From assembly GCA_049999805.1 (NCBI GenBank), contig JBNGIO010005430.1, positions 1 to 44,100 on the forward strand: a DNA stretch of 44,100 nt, in the 5' to 3' direction. Shown here piece after piece: positions 18,921 through 31,712 of this stretch. The DNA comes from Folioceros fuciformis (Eukaryota > Anthocerotophyta > Anthocerotopsida > Anthocerotales). A program made the translations under genes and the position numbers. The notes under the pieces are model-generated. The model saw nothing but the letters and a program-made list of their open reading frames with translations, made no database searches and had not been told where the DNA came from. The first letter of the stretch is position 1; every line of letters begins with the position of its first letter.

Positions 18921-21900
18921 ATGCGCTACCGTGTTGCACAGTTGAGCAGGTTGTTGAGGAATTTGGAAAATGCTCGCAGCCGCATTGCTGAGCATCTTCC
19001 TATTCTGAGTTTGATGAAGAAGGAGACAGCGACGGCAGTGCCGCGGGATGAAGAGTATTCGGTGAGATACAGCTTTTTTGGATGCTTGCTTTCTGATAGA
19101 ACTGAAGGAGAAGCATTCGTAAGCAGAGATATCGTTGATGGATTTTGGAAAGGCTGTTGCGGTGCATGGCGCACAATGGTAGTGGCTGTTGTTTGGTGAA
19201 AGGATACTTTGCAGTGTCCGGGAGTTTGTAGCTCGATATTCCAGTACAAATGGAATGCTGATCTGTTGCTTTGTGCTTTTAGGTGCATTGTGGCGAGGCT
19301 CGAATCAGCCGCTTTGAATCGGATACAGGGACATGCTCCTCATCCTCAGTCATACCTACCACTGGTGGCAGGCGCTTTCTGCGATTGGTTGGTTCGGTGC
19401 ACCTTCGCCAGCTGCGTGGAAGTACCTTTGCCGGACCAGCATTGTCGTCCACTGGCTATGGCTCCTATTCCACAGCTTCCGATGTTGCGAGGTTGGATAG
19501 TGGGGAGAAACTTGAGACCTCGGATTCGGCTGTTGACATCCAGGCTAAATCGATGAGTCCAGACTTCTCTGTGACGACGGATGATATTTGCTACAACTGC
19601 TCACTGTCCAGATTCCAACAGGGGAAAAGTGGCAAGTGTCCTGCTCACATTCTGAGGGATATGTCGTCTTCAATGTCTGATGGACTGAATGGAAATGCCT
19701 CAAATGGTGAAATTGATGACCCTACAAGGAAGCTGAAGAGGGAGTTTGAAGCTGCTAGGAGATGCTTCGAGCACATTCCTTCAGCATTGCATGGTTTGCC
19801 GAAAATGGATCCCAACGGTGAGGTCGTTTCTAACCTTGCAGTAGGATCAATCGAGGGCACATCTTCTTGAGGGCTAAATTTTTGTGGCCATGATTGTTTG
19901 TTTTGGTTGCAGGAGTATATGCCAATCACAATCTCAGACTCGATCGCATTGGTGTCTACGGCTTTGATTACGATTACACGTTGGCCCACTACACCCAGAA
20001 CTTGCAACCGCTCATCTACGATTTGGCCAAGGAACACCTTGTCAAGGAGGTGTGCCCAATTTTTGGTCTCTTTGGTTGAAGGCGACATTCATTTAAGCAC
20101 TTGATGCTTAGGGCTATTTTCAAAGTCATCCTTTTTCATACTGGAAGTCGGTTGTTCTGTGTGTGGTGGTGAATTCACAGTACAAATACCCAGCAAGCTG
20201 CTTGAAATTTGAGTATGACGCAGGGTTCCCAATTAGAGGCCTGTTCTATGATAAGAAGAAGGGCTATCTACTGAAGCTTGACTTTTTCCATTATGTTGAG
20301 CCAGCTGGATGCTTCTTTGGCCGTCGCCGGGTAAGAGCCTTTCGCATCCTGCATTTGCCATGTCGGATTTGGTCATATTTTCCATTCGACCTGGAGGAAA
20401 CCAATAATGCTGCCATGCCTGTTATAGATGACTCGAGCAGAAATAGAGGATGCGTACGGGGGGAAGTACATAAACAATGAACACATGCCCAACCTCGTTG
20501 CATTGATGGACCTGTTTTGTCTAAGCGAGGTGGGGTTCGAGCTACATTGCTTGTTTAGGAGGTCTTTTTTTATGCTTCGCTCATTCAAGGGAGATGTGTA
20601 CAGGTTAGGTGGTGCTGCTCAAACTCACTGGGTTGTTGGTACTGTAGGCGTGCCTCATATCAGATGTTATCCAGCATTTCGTGGATCAAGGAATGGAATT
20701 CGACTCAGCTTACGTGTACGAAGATGTGAAACGGTGCATTAGCCATGTCCACCAAAGTGGTCTGATGCACCAGGAGGTTCTACGTGATCCGGCGAAGTAT
20801 CTTGTGAAAAACGTGCGTGCACAATTCTGATCCCCGTGTTTGGAGGTCTGCCTTGTGTATGAAAAGCGCTGAAGTGCAACCTTGGAACTAAGTTGACGGT
20901 GTCCAAGGTTTACAGGGAGCGGTTGTGGAGATGCTTAAAGGCTTGAAGGAGAGGGGCAAGAAGCTTTTCATGTTGACTAACTCTCCCTTTCCATTTGTAG
21001 ATGGAGGCATGAGGTTTCTGTTCCAGGTGAATCCTGTCACGTTGTGACCTTCTAGCTTCGATGCATGACAAGTCCACCTTCAGATTGTGCCAGATTCTAT
21101 CATGCATGGCGTAACCAATGTTGTGGCTTTGTTGGTAGGAGGATGGGCGTGATGGGGAGACATGGAGAGCACTGTTTGATGTTGTCATCGCCTTGGCTGA
21201 CAAGCCAAATTTTTACACGTCTGAACGTCCTTTCAGGTAGTTTACTCTTGATGGGAGTAATTGAGATTGCGGGGAAGTGTTTAGCCCAGAATTGTGCATT
21301 TCCGTTACGCAGGTACTATAACTCAAGAAAGGACATTCTGACATTCAAAAGAGTAGACCAGTTTCAACCGCACAGTGTCTACTATCATGGCTGCCTGCGG
21401 AACTTTCTTGAAATCACGAAGTGGAGAGGGCCTGAGGTACTCTACTGCTCCAAGGTTGTACAGTTATCGCCTCCTTATACGTGCGCCTATAGACCCAAAC
21501 GTAGTTCCGTTCTGTGGACCAACGAGGAGAATGTTTTCTTGTCAACGTTTCAGGTTCTTTATTTTGGAGATCATCTGTACAGCGATCTAAGGGGACCTTT
21601 GAAAGCTGGGTGGCGAACGGCAGCCATAATCCGAGAACTGGAGGTGCTGTACCTACTCCTGCTCATTGATTCATGTGTGATGGATATTTATGTTTTTGTT
21701 GTTTCTTAGTGTCTTACACGTCATAGCGATCGCAAGTTTTGTTACTGTTCGCGGAACATCTCGTTGGGTGTTTGACGTATGTGTTCCGTAATCCTTGCCG
21801 ACCGGCAGAGGGAGATTGAGACCCAAAACAAGAATGAATATCGATTCCAGCAGGTACTGTGCAGCCCGTCCGCCTCTTATCAGATGCATGGTGGAAGTTA

Positions 21901-22426
21901 GCCCTTTCCTGACTGGTGCACTGCAGCCCCGTGAAATCATCTAATTTTGTCCCTGGCTGTTCCTTTCAGGCAAAATATCACATCGTGCAAGAGCTCCTTG
22001 GAAAGTACCACAGTCTGCAAAACCAGGGTGCCTCCATCACAGGTGAATCTGGCCTCCTCACGGCATTGAGACACGAACGACAAGTATCAAGACTGGCCAT
22101 GAAATCTATGTTCAACACATACTTCGGATCAACCTTTCTAACCGACACCGGCAAGGAATCATCATTTTCATACAACGTCCAGAGATACGCAGATGTCTAC
22201 ACCAGCAGACTGGAGAATCTTATGACCTATTCATCCGAAGCCTGGCTCTACACGCCTTTCGACGTAAAGATACTTCCGCACCACATCAAGGTCTGCCCAG
22301 GAGTGTCACCTATCCAAGCATTCTTCCGCACCCATTCCACTTCTCTCTGACCAACTAACTCTGTGCTCCGACTTGCAGGTTGGCCCTTCCAGATTCCTGA
22401 AGGGTCTGGCGGAAAGAACAGCGTGA
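18921..22426 (+). CDS. HAD-family 5'-nucleotidase (NT5C2/NT5DC type)
   Basis: Purine-type 5'-nucleotidase domain protein of the HAD superfamily. Exons: 18921-19061, 19283-19817, 19913-20049, 20181-20330, 20428-20529, 20648-20812, 20916-21026, 21139-21236, 21313-21436, 21554-21643, 21809-21853, 21970-22290, 22379-22426; all are in phase, giving 688 aa. HAD motif I is DYDYT at residues 244-248, with the first Asp as predicted nucleophile. Motif II is in MLTNSPFPF and motif IV is YFGDHLYSDL. The conserved plant blocks FPIRGLFYDKKKGYLLKLDF and VYYHGCLRNFLEITKW are present. The first 225 residues are basic and serine-rich (MRYRVAQLSRLLRNLENAR) and may include a mitochondrial or plastid targeting sequence. 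The C-terminus after HHIK is a 16-codon exon ending GLAERTA and is less conserved. Substrate specificity cannot be told from sequence. Confidence 0.93.
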
Positions 22427-24042
22427 GATCACTCGTTTGCCTCAAGCCCCTGGACTTCTTATTTATACTCGTGCTAAAGCTTACGGAGCTGCCTTGGTGC
22501 TATGCATACTGTGTGTTCCTCGTGGTGGCCCTCGATGGGGAAGGAGGGTCACCTCCGTCTCTTTACACCGTGGATTCCGTCTATGTGTGCAGAGGCGAGT
22601 ATCACCTGCCAACAGAAGTTAGTGAAGATAGTGCTCAGTCCAAGTAGCATGTTAATGAACCTCTATAATCATCTATATGCTGTGAGAAGTTTCCAAGCTA
22701 TCCAAATCTATTTGGCCCCCTCCTCATCGGGTCAAGGACTGTAGCGGCTGTAGGGTGTCGTGTCGTCCTGGCTGGCTCGCAGTTCTCGGATCTGGTGGAA
22801 GGTACTCCCCCTGCAATTAGGGTTTCTTGAAGGAAACAACTGGTGATTACTCCGTTCGATGGAGGCTAGGCAGTCATTATTCTTTAGATGTGTGCGTTAT
22901 TGCTATTAAGATGTAAAGATGCACAATGCCGAGGTATGTAATTGAAGTCGCACGTGCGATAATTTTCACCCGGCCGGCGTGCCCGGTCCAGAAGTGAGCT
23001 GGCTGGGCAGTCCCTTGTCAGCTGCAGATAACCGTAACTGTGGCGTGACGCCGTGAAAGAAAGTGAAAAAGCCAAACGAGGAAGGAACCACCGTGCGTTG
23101 CATGCCTGGTGCCATGCTACGGGAATCCGAGGCATGCCCTTCGGCGTCGGCCGATGTCCTGAATCAAGCTGCCGCTCCGTTCGCACTGACATCGTCGCAC
23201 CTACGTCATTCCTGGCTTGCGTAGCAGCAGCCCTGCGCGCTCGTTGCTCGAGAGCTTTTGGCTGGTTTCCCCGCAATCTGCGCACGGCAGCTTGCTTTTA
23301 CAGATAGATTAGCAGGAATTTGAGCCCGTAGGAATTTCAGCACCAGGAGGCTATACCTTCGAGAGATCTCCTTTTGTCTCGCAGGAAATTGTTGAGCATC
23401 AGGTCTCCGATTTGGAGTTGCAGCACTGTGTGTGGAGCAGTTTGCGCCTGGCCGCAGGAAAAGAACTTGTGGAGATCAGTTCCGGCTGTGCTTTGAGGCG
23501 TTGGTGTGGATATTAAGTGAGAGACGGAGTGCATTTGTTCTTCTCGTGATCTGGAGGAGTGCTGGAGGTACTGAATAATCGTATAGCTTCTCTCCTGTTC
23601 TGGAAAGTTGTTGTTCACAATTCCGTGCGTGAGGGAAAACACGTTTTCTAGGCTCGTTTGCTCGTGCAACCTTCTCCCTTTTAGTAGCTTGTGAACGCAA
23701 TGTGTCGCAAACGCCGGGAGTTGTGGACATTAGGGGGCCTGTTCTCGGTGGTCTCGGTGGTAGTAATGCATCTCCGGGCCGCCTAACCTCATCACATTGA
23801 GCTCAATCATTTCCGTTATGCAGTTTTGCGCAGAGATCAGGAGCGGGAGGCATTGCCTTCTGCATGCGAAAGGCCTGCGTGCACTGCATACCAAGTCCGC
23901 TATATGGTCGGGGTCAAAATGAGGAGGATTGGAATGCAGAATTGCAGGCTTCACATGGCCAGGGAAAATTTTGAGGCTTGACGTTGCGCTAGCGGAGTCG
24001 TAACTATTTCCTGCTGAAGTTTGTTTCCCACTGTCTAGAAAA
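22427..24042. other. 1.6-kb spacer before the SERINC gene
   Basis: No gene recognised. It should contain the 5'-nucleotidase 3' region and the SERINC promoter and leader. Open frames on both strands are short and have no family features. Confidence 0.5.
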
Positions 24043-26347
24043 ATGTGTGGGGCAACGGGATGCTTATGCCAGACATGCCATGGGCCCGGTTCCATGGTGG
24101 CACGGTATCTTTATGGGATCATATTCCTGTTGACAGTGATCATCGCTTGGATGATCCGGGATTACAGCCAAAAGGCCCTGGAAGACATCCACTGTAAGTG
24201 GTGTTGCTGTAACCTGTACGCACATCAGTGCAGAACACTTTGGACGGATAATGACCTGTTTCTTTGATCGCAGATCTGAAAGGATGTGAAGGAGGCCACG
24301 ATTGTCTAGGCACAGAGGGAGTTCTCCGTGTGAGCATGGGTTGCTTTGTATCCTTTCTGTGCATGCCTACGCTTTGACTCCCTGGAACATATCTTTGTGT
24401 CACTCTAGGCCCTGCTCTGCCAGGCCAGCTTCGGGTCGTGTTTTTCTCTTGACCTCAGTGAAGGCATTCTACGCTGTGATGTATCTAACAACTGTGGGTA
24501 CAAAACGGACGGATGATCCCAGAGATGCCTGGCATTCTGGTTTCTGGCCTGTCAAAAGTCTGCTTTGGATCATTTTTATGGTCGTGCCGTTCTTTATACC
24601 ATCTGCGGCCGTACAAATTTATGGTGAGGATCCTACACCCCTCACCAAAATCTGAAATGTTGCAACTTTCCCAAGGATTTCGGATTGAAGGTAAGCCTCG
24701 ATTGATCTGCTGTTAAGAGTTGTTTCTTTTTGTGAGCAGGTGAAATTGCAAGGTTTGGTGCTGGGTGAGTTCGAAAGCCATGGACAACTCTCGTTTGTTG
24801 GCATTGGTAGCCAAGTCTTTCATGCTATCCAAGTTAAGCAGCCAAGATTTTCGAGGCACAGCTCTGATGGCCAGTGATCCATGCAGAATCTTCCTCATTA
24901 TCCAGCTTCTGAGTCTGATAAACTTCATATATTGGTGGAATGAACATTGGCTATCAGAGAAGAATGAGCGCCGCTGGTAAAGAATTGAACTCTGTTGGCA
25001 TTGTTGTTCATATCCTGTGTTGGAGATACAAGTCTTTTAATCCCTTCTGCTCACTTGTGCAGTCGTTTACCGATGGTGGTTGTATCATTCTTGAGTTTCG
25101 GCGTATCGATTTTGGGCATTGTGATTATGTACGTATGGTTTGCTCCACGGCCTTCTTGTGGGACAAACATTTTCTTCGTCACCTGGACGCTAATCCTTGT
25201 GCTGGCGATGACGCTCATTTCTCTACATTCGAAGGTGGGCTTGATCTTGGACTCATTTGTCTCTGTATTGGTTTTAGCTCCTTCGGAACTGTTGCCCCGC
25301 TTGAAAGAATTGGTTTGTCGTTGACCCAGTCGTGACTAGCGTGAGAATCCTTTTTGTGCCCTCAGGTCAATGCGGGCCTCCTGACTTCCTCGTTGGTGTC
25401 TCTCTACATCGTTTTTCTCTGCTATTCGGCAATAATGAGGTAGACAAAGTAAAATAATGCTTTCTTGGGTCAGGGCTTCCCCCAGTGTGTCTTACGGGTT
25501 TCCGTGGCCGAATGTATGACCTGGGCTAACACGCGTCCGTAATTCTCCAGTGAACCAGCAAGTGTGACTTGTAACACCAGACCAAGACAGACCGGGAGGG
25601 GTGATCTTGTGACAATATTTGTGAGTTGAGCAGCCTCTGTTTTTCTTGTTGCACCTGCACTGTGGATTGTTACAACTAACTTCTTTATGCCTGCCTGTGT
25701 CGGTGCCGGTTTCGCAGAGTTTTGGCCTTGCTTTTCTAGCCATCATCATGTCGACCTACTCGACAGGCATTGATTCCAAGTCATTCAAAGTGAGCCATTC
25801 AACTCTTGTCTTGCCTTGAGTGTGTAGTTTATTGCGCTGGCGCTAACACCATCATGCACGCTCTACAGTTTAGGAATACTGTGGAGAAAATTGACGGGGT
25901 TCCGTATGGGTACGGTTTTTTCCATTTTGTTTTCGCGATGGGCGCCATGTACTTCGCTATGCTGTTCATCGGCTGGGATCTGAACCAAACAATCCACAAG
26001 TAAGTGGGTGGTCCTTATGTGGATATGATGAAACCCGTCCCGTCCCGTGCCTGGCCGTGCCGTCCACTCGCTGCTCTTATCCAAGGAACTAACCACTGAT
26101 GGTGAAACAGGTGGAGCATTGACGTTGGGTGGGCCAGCGTGTGGGTGAAAATTGTGAACGAGTGGCTCGCTGCTTTGTTATACAGTAAGTCAATCAGGCC
26201 CACGTTTTTACAAGTTGGAGCTGTCTGGGTATCTTGTCTGGCGATGTTGAATCCCACCTACCAAAGTTCTTGCCCTCACCGGCTCTGTTTGTGGCAGTTT
26301 GGACCATGATTGGACCGTTCATTCTGACGAATAGGGACTTCACGTAG
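24043..26347 (+). CDS. SERINC/TDE1-family multi-pass membrane protein
   Basis: Serine incorporator family membrane protein. The family was named for a proposed role in bringing serine into lipid synthesis; structural work points to a lipid-transport-like fold, and the plant function is unclear. Exons: 24043-24193, 24274-24347, 24464-24623, 24740-24764, 24887-24976, 25063-25234, 25366-25439, 25551-25620, 25718-25789, 25869-25999, 26111-26184, 26298-26347; all are in phase, giving 380 aa. The N-terminus has the family's Cys-rich start (MCGATGCLCQTC), followed by about ten hydrophobic segments. Conserved blocks are CLGTEGVLRVSMGCF, INFIYWWNEHW, STYSTGIDSKSF, GFFHFVFAMGAMYFAMLFIG and WSIDVGWASVWVKIVNEW. 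It ends ILTNRDFT. The acceptor before 24464 is GTGAAG, chosen because it alone gives the conserved AFYAVMYLTTVG in frame. Exon 4 is only 25 nt. Confidence 0.93.
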
Positions 26348-28555
26348 TGAGCCGGCATCTTACATCTGGGCAAGCTGTCTCACACTCATCCCCCGTCAGA
26401 TGCCAATGATGGTTCACCGACGAAGGAATCCATTCTGGGCGCATATGTATGTACCTGGGTGTGTCTCATCAAACATCCCTCTCTACAGTCGAGTCGGCTT
26501 GGGACTTGAACCTGCCCGGTATAGCTGTGGATCGTCTGTCATGCTGCTCCTGTGTTGAGGACAGGTCCTCCACCTGCTGCTTTCTTTTTGAGTACAGGCG
26601 GGGAGTTGAACACATCACTCCTGACTTGGGATGTGTGTGAAGCTCCGTTGTCGCTGTTGTTTTGAGCACTCAATCTGTACTTGTTCCTATTCACGAGGAG
26701 GAGCCTCTCCCTGCTGTACTTATGAGAAGAAAACTTTACGAGGGGGCGAGGCCGATGCAAAAGCGGACACGGTAAATCTCTTGCAACGCCTTACCTCACA
26801 TGTGCTCCTGAACACTGTTGGAGTTTGAAGTTTGACCTGACCCTCGGGTAGCAGCCACGCCTCGCTCTGACAGACAGCCGTGGGAATGCAAGTGCGCCAC
26901 CACCTCCTGACGGGCTGCAAGTACTCTCTTCTCTCTCTGCGCTGGCATGGCTTGCTGTGCAGTCCAGTCCGTAACACTCATGGCCATACTGACCAGGGCC
27001 CTTTGCTGCAGCATAGCCAATCTCCTAGACACGGCTCACATCACGCAAGGTATCTGCTGCCGCTACCCTTGCACGGACCTGTGCCAGCTTCTCGTCTGCT
27101 TTCCTTCCCGCCTTCGTCTGGACATCCCGTTGCTGAGATAACGTTGTTAAGTCATTGACTTGTCGCCGGAGGAAAAGCCCAACTCTCCCCTCCCGAGGGA
27201 GTCAACAAGTGGAAGCCTGTCCTGGCAGTGGGCCTACCTCTTTCCATAGGCTGCAGGCAATCTTTCATCATTCCCCTTCTCCCTGCCTGCACCGACCCTT
27301 GGCTTCCGGGGACGGGGGCATCAGCTTTGCATTGCCTTACCTTGCCCTGCGCTGCCTTGCCTCGTCTTGCCTGGGGAACAGTGCCGGCGTGGAAGAGCAG
27401 CTCTGCAGCGACAGACATGGAGGAGAAAGGAGGGGAAAATAATATAGAATAGAAAAGGTGACAGGTGGGGAGGAGGCGCCTCTTCACCTGGCCTCACCTC
27501 ACCTCACCGTTGCGTGCAGTGCAAGCGAGAAAGGAGGCTGAATGGCGGGCAGGACTGAGAGATGTTGTGGCCTGGCTTGGTGGGCTTGCGTCCTGGGGGA
27601 GATGAGAGTTGCTTGAAAGGCGCCAGTTCCCCCTCCCTTCCCCCTTCATGCACTACATGTGCTCTTCCGCTCCCCGTTTCTATTAACGAAGGTGTGTGGC
27701 AACTACGGCATGCGCTCGGTTACGTTGTAAAGAATGTGATGAAGCTATTTCTAACCGAGGTTAAATACCTCAAAGAATGGACGCGGAAGCAGCGCTTATA
27801 AAGCTTCAAGCGAAGGCTGATGAGCTGAGGCTGGCTGCTTTTCTCTGCCCGTTCCCCGCTCCCGGTCCCGTGCACACCTCTCCTGCTGTGAGCTCTGTGT
27901 GGGCGTCCTCTCGTCGGTGCTGCAGCTGCAGCGGGTGAGTGAGTGAGTTTCAGTGACTGGCCTGCGCATCTGGTTCGCTCCTGCTGCTTGCGGTGCGACG
28001 GTGGAGGCCCTGCGTCGGCGTCTTGTGCGGCGTCTTGTTGGATTGAGATGTGCTGGCGGAGGAATCGCGGGCGGTGTTTCTGTGTGCTGTTCTTGTTCGA
28101 GTGTTCTGTGCTGTGCGGTGCGGTGTGGTGTGGTGTGGTGTGATGGATTTTGTGCCTGAGGTCTGCGTGCGTTCCCGTTTCGGGAAATCGCGTTGGGTTG
28201 CAGGGTTTCGGTGGGATGGGGCATGGAAATTCTGGTTTAGGGACGCTGATACTCGGTGCCTTAGGGTGCGTTTGTGAGTCCTTGGTGGTGAAGAGAGTTC
28301 TTGTGTTGTACGCTCTGCGTGTACCCCGCTGCGTCGAGGTGACCGGATAGCCTTCCACTCTTGTTTCGACGCGCTGTCCGTGTCGAACGAGGGCATGGGT
28401 TTGTTCGCTGGTGGCTGGAGTGTGCTGGGGTTCCCTCGAGCTGGGGTTTGTATCGTCCGGGTGGAAGGACTGACTGGAAGTCGGTGCTGCAGGTGGGTGA
28501 GGTGTCTGCGGTGGGGAAGGAACCTCCTGTGGGGTCGTCTACTCAACTCAAGTTC
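26348..28555. other. 2.2-kb spacer before eIF1
   Basis: No gene recognised. The left part is downstream of SERINC and the right part is the eIF1 promoter and leader. From about 28085 to 28145 the plus strand is a TG-rich simple tract (TGTGGTGTGGTGTGGTGTGA). A C/T-rich simple stretch lies near 27335-27380. A 212-codon open frame on the minus strand (27720-28358) is the complement of this biased leader and has no family features. Confidence 0.5.
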
Positions 28556-29227
28556 ATGTCAGATCTAGATATCCCGGGGGCCTTTGGTACGTCGGTGGAG
28601 CGAATTCGTTGGCCCTCGTACCCTGAGGCTATGCTGTGCTGTGTTTGTGGTTGACTCTCGTTGGGGTTCCTTGTAGATCCGTTCGCAGATGCGAATGCAG
28701 AGGATTCAGGCGCAGGATCGAAGGACTATGTGCATGTGCGAGTGCAACAGCGCAACGGAAGAAAAAGTTTGACCACTGTCCAGGGCCTGAAGAAGGAGTT
28801 CAATTACAACAAGATTCTCAAGGACTTCAAAAAGGTGATAACCCGTCGGAGATGGAAGCTCACGTGCTGAAGGAGGAGTTTTTCACCTCCTCTCCTGCTC
28901 ACGATACCCGCACTGTTACGTTTGCAGGATTTCTGCTGCAATGGGACGGTGGTGCAGGACCCTGAGCTGGGTCAGGTGATTCAGCTGCAAGGGGATCAGC
29001 GCAAGAATGTTTCTCAGTTCCTCGTACAGGTGAGAATTGTTCCGGCGGCGATAGCCACCGACTTACTGTCAAATCATGTTGGCAGAGACTGTTCCGAGTC
29101 TGAGCTGTGCTATGCCGTGCTGTGCTGTGCTGACCGAGTCCAAGCTGTGCTGTGCTGACCGAGTCTGAGCTGTGCTGATCAGGCTGGAGTGGTGAAGAAA
29201 GATCTCATCAAGATACACGGGTTCTGA
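28556..29227 (+). CDS. SUI1: translation initiation factor eIF1 (SUI1)
   Basis: Binds the 40S subunit near the P site and enforces AUG selection during scanning. Exons: 28556-28586, 28677-28834, 28928-29029, 29183-29227, giving 111 aa (plant eIF1 is about 113). It begins MSDLDIPGAF, contains DPFADANAEDSGAGSKDYVH, QRNGRKSLTTVQGLKKEF and DPELGQVIQLQGDQRKNV, and ends AGVVKKDLIKIHGF. The SUI1 domain is complete. The first exon is only 31 coding nt. The third intron (153 nt) is filled with short GCTGTGCTGTGCTGACCGAG repeats. It is the third of three consecutive plus-strand genes after the 5'-nucleotidase and SERINC, at distances too large for one transcript. Confidence 0.97.
29090..29180. repeat. 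short tandem repeats inside eIF1 intron 3
   Basis: Variants of GAGCTGTGCTGTGCTGACC recur about three to four times with CCGAGTCT between them, filling most of the intron up to the acceptor at 29182. Confidence 0.7.
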
Positions 29228-30105
29228 GGCTCATGTGTCTCACGTCGCAAAGGCATTGGGGTGATCACGCCTGGTCTACCAGCACCAGTGGGCACGCCCG
29301 ATTGGATTTAGTAGCTTGGTGCAAGGGCTGTGGGGTACGGAGGAGGTTGCGAGCTGTCGTAGCACAGTTCTCTTCTCGCCGTTTTTATAATTTAATTTTA
29401 AGGGCATGAGACACCTTATATTGCCACCTGGAAGGTCTTACTTTGACGCTTCAAATTTCATTGCTTTGTATTTCAAATCTCCGTTGCCTTGCTGGCTCGG
29501 ACGAGTTGGATGCAGGCCTTGAGGTTTGATGCTGCAACTCAGTAATCTGATAGTGCGCTACAATCCGATAATCTAATGTTTCCTTGTGGGAGTCTGGAAG
29601 AAATTCTTGTGGTGGATCGCATGAATCGTACGTCTGCAGTCAGTGTCAGGAAACGAAATTATTAACAATTCCTCAGGGTGTTACGATTGAATCACGCGAA
29701 ACAGATGGTCGAAGCCTATCATCGTCCGAGGGGAACGTGAAGGGCTCACGGCAGCAATCATTTGAATCCCGGAATCTTCCTTGCTGCCTATGCATTGCAA
29801 CGACTCTTGTGCACACAGAGCTAGCTATTGGAGTGACCACAGTTGAATGAGACTGACGCAAGTGAGGCACGCTCCAGATTTAACTCGTTTAACTCAAGAA
29901 AATTAATACGGAAGCCGCGAAAATTAAACTTGTCATTTCCCTAACCCCAATTTTCATAGAAATAACACAAGTTCGATTAGGAAAAAGCTCGGGACTGAGA
30001 GACCCACACAATCATCTGTCAAAATGTTAGAGTGGAGATAATGGACGCTGTTATCGGGTGACAAGACAAAACAGTTGAAGAACTTGGAGAGTAGCCCTGG
30101 TGTTT
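29228..30105. other. spacer between convergent eIF1 and DJ-1D
   Basis: No gene recognised. An AT-rich stretch near 29386-29402 (TTTATAATTTAATTTTAA) may belong to the eIF1 3' end. Another, at 29880-30000, lies just beyond the DJ-1D stop on the minus strand. Confidence 0.5.
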
Positions 30106-31712
30106 CTAGAACGACACTTTGAGACCCAGCAGTGCCATCAGCTGGGCTACGAACTCTGGGTGGGCAGGCCATGCAGGTCCAGTTACCAGATTTCCGTCAG
30201 TGAAGCACTTGGAGATGGGTTCTGGCTCCAGCCACTCTGCTCCTGCAAGAGCTACCATAGGCTTCAGAGCAGGGTAAGCTGTGCACTTCTTTCCCTGCAA
30301 AACCCAATGGAGGGCACCAAACCTGTCAAGACCCGAACTACAGGCAAACATGTCTGTGCGACAAACGAGCTAGCTCATTACCTTCAGCACATGTGCAGCA
30401 GCGAGGATCTGGGGGCCATGGCAGATGGACGCAATAGGTTTGCGGGCTTCATCGAACTCGCGGACTATTTGTAGAACCCTATCATTCAGTGCCAGGTACT
30501 CTGGGGCACGGCCTCCAGGAACCACCAGTGCATCGTAGGCTTCGGGGTTAACATCGTCGAAGGTGGCTGTGAGCTGGAAGTTATGGCCTGGCTTCTCACT
30601 GTACGTCTGTGCTCCTTCAAAGTCGTGGATGGCTGTGGCAACCTTGTCCCCTTTCTGCTTTCCTGGGCACACAGCATCCACTGTGCATCCCACGGTCTGC
30701 AGAGCCTGGAATGGCACCATGGCTTCGTAGTCCTCAACGTAGTCCTGAACACACACAGGCACGACAGAGTTGAGAGTGCAGTGCATTGCAGACATCAGCT
30801 TGTATGGTAGACATGGAGAGTGCATAGATGCCTTACACCGACTATCATCAGGATGGTCTTGGGTCCTCCACTGATCTTCCCCCCGAGAGTCTCGACGAAC
30901 AACCTGAGCCAGTCCGGGTGTCCCGGCCAGGCTGCTGCTGTCACCAGCTTCGAGTCCGTGAAGGCTGCAGAGATGGGCTGTGGGTCTACCCACTTCCCCC
31001 CTGCAAGCTCAACCACTGGCTTGACTGCAGGATATGCTGTGCAGTTCTTTCCATTCAAAACACCTGCAGCAGCAAGAATCAGCTGCCCGTGGCAGACGGA
31101 GGCGATGGGCTTGTCCGCAGCTGCGAAGTTCTTCACGATGTTCAGCACGTTCAGGTCCAGGGAAAGATACTCGGGAGCACGCCCCCCCGGTATCACTAGC
31201 CCATCATAGTCCTCGGGATTCGCATCCTCGAACGATTTGTTAAGGGCAAAGTTGTGGCCCTTCGACTCCGAGTAGGTCTGCAATTCCTCATGCCGGTCAT
31301 CCAATCCAGCCATTCATCCATCCCAGCAGGGTTGAAGGCACACCACAGAAACAGCAACCACGAGAAGGAGAGGCAGGCACCTGATATCCGACAAAGTCGT
31401 GCACAGCTGTGGCCACTGTGTCCCCAGATGCCTTGCCAGGACAGACGGCATCCACCTTCACACCGACAGCCTGCAACGTCTGAAAGGGAACCATGACCTG
31501 CACACACCCAACAGCCTTGAGAGATCGCTGCCCAACCCGACATCATGCGGCTCCTGAGCGGCATGCATGTCATACAGAGAGCTGAACGACTTCAATCCCA
31601 CGAAGCCACGCCTGCATGCAAAGGATGGTGGGCACAGAGTCCACGGACGCTTGACCTCATAATCCTCAACATAGTCACCGGCAATGAGCAGCACCGACTT
31701 AGACGCAGCCAT
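30106..31712 (-). CDS. DJ1D: DJ-1D, two-domain DJ-1/PfpI glyoxalase III
   Basis: Plant DJ-1D proteins convert methylglyoxal and glyoxal to lactate or glycolate without glutathione. Exons on minus: 31712-31656, 31497-31381, 31277-30837, 30744-30382, 30294-30106; all are in phase, giving 388 aa (Arabidopsis DJ-1D is about 392). Two tandem PfpI domains are clear, each with GDYVEDYE near its start, [11 protein letters not shown] or [11 protein letters not shown] in the middle, and a nucleophile elbow: ASVCHGQ (Cys120) and ASICHGP (Cys313). Both catalytic cysteines and both acidic partners (EDYE) are kept, so both active sites look intact. The domain junction falls in the third exon (ILMIVG, then DYVEDYE after the intron). 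The third-exon donor is GTAAGG at 30836. No targeting peptide is evident, so it is probably cytosolic or nuclear. It is divergent from ACLA. Confidence 0.96.

Noticed and set aside
27720-28358. 212-codon minus-strand frame rich in His, Thr, Pro and Arg
   Set aside because: It is the complement of the biased TG-rich eIF1 leader region and shows no family features.
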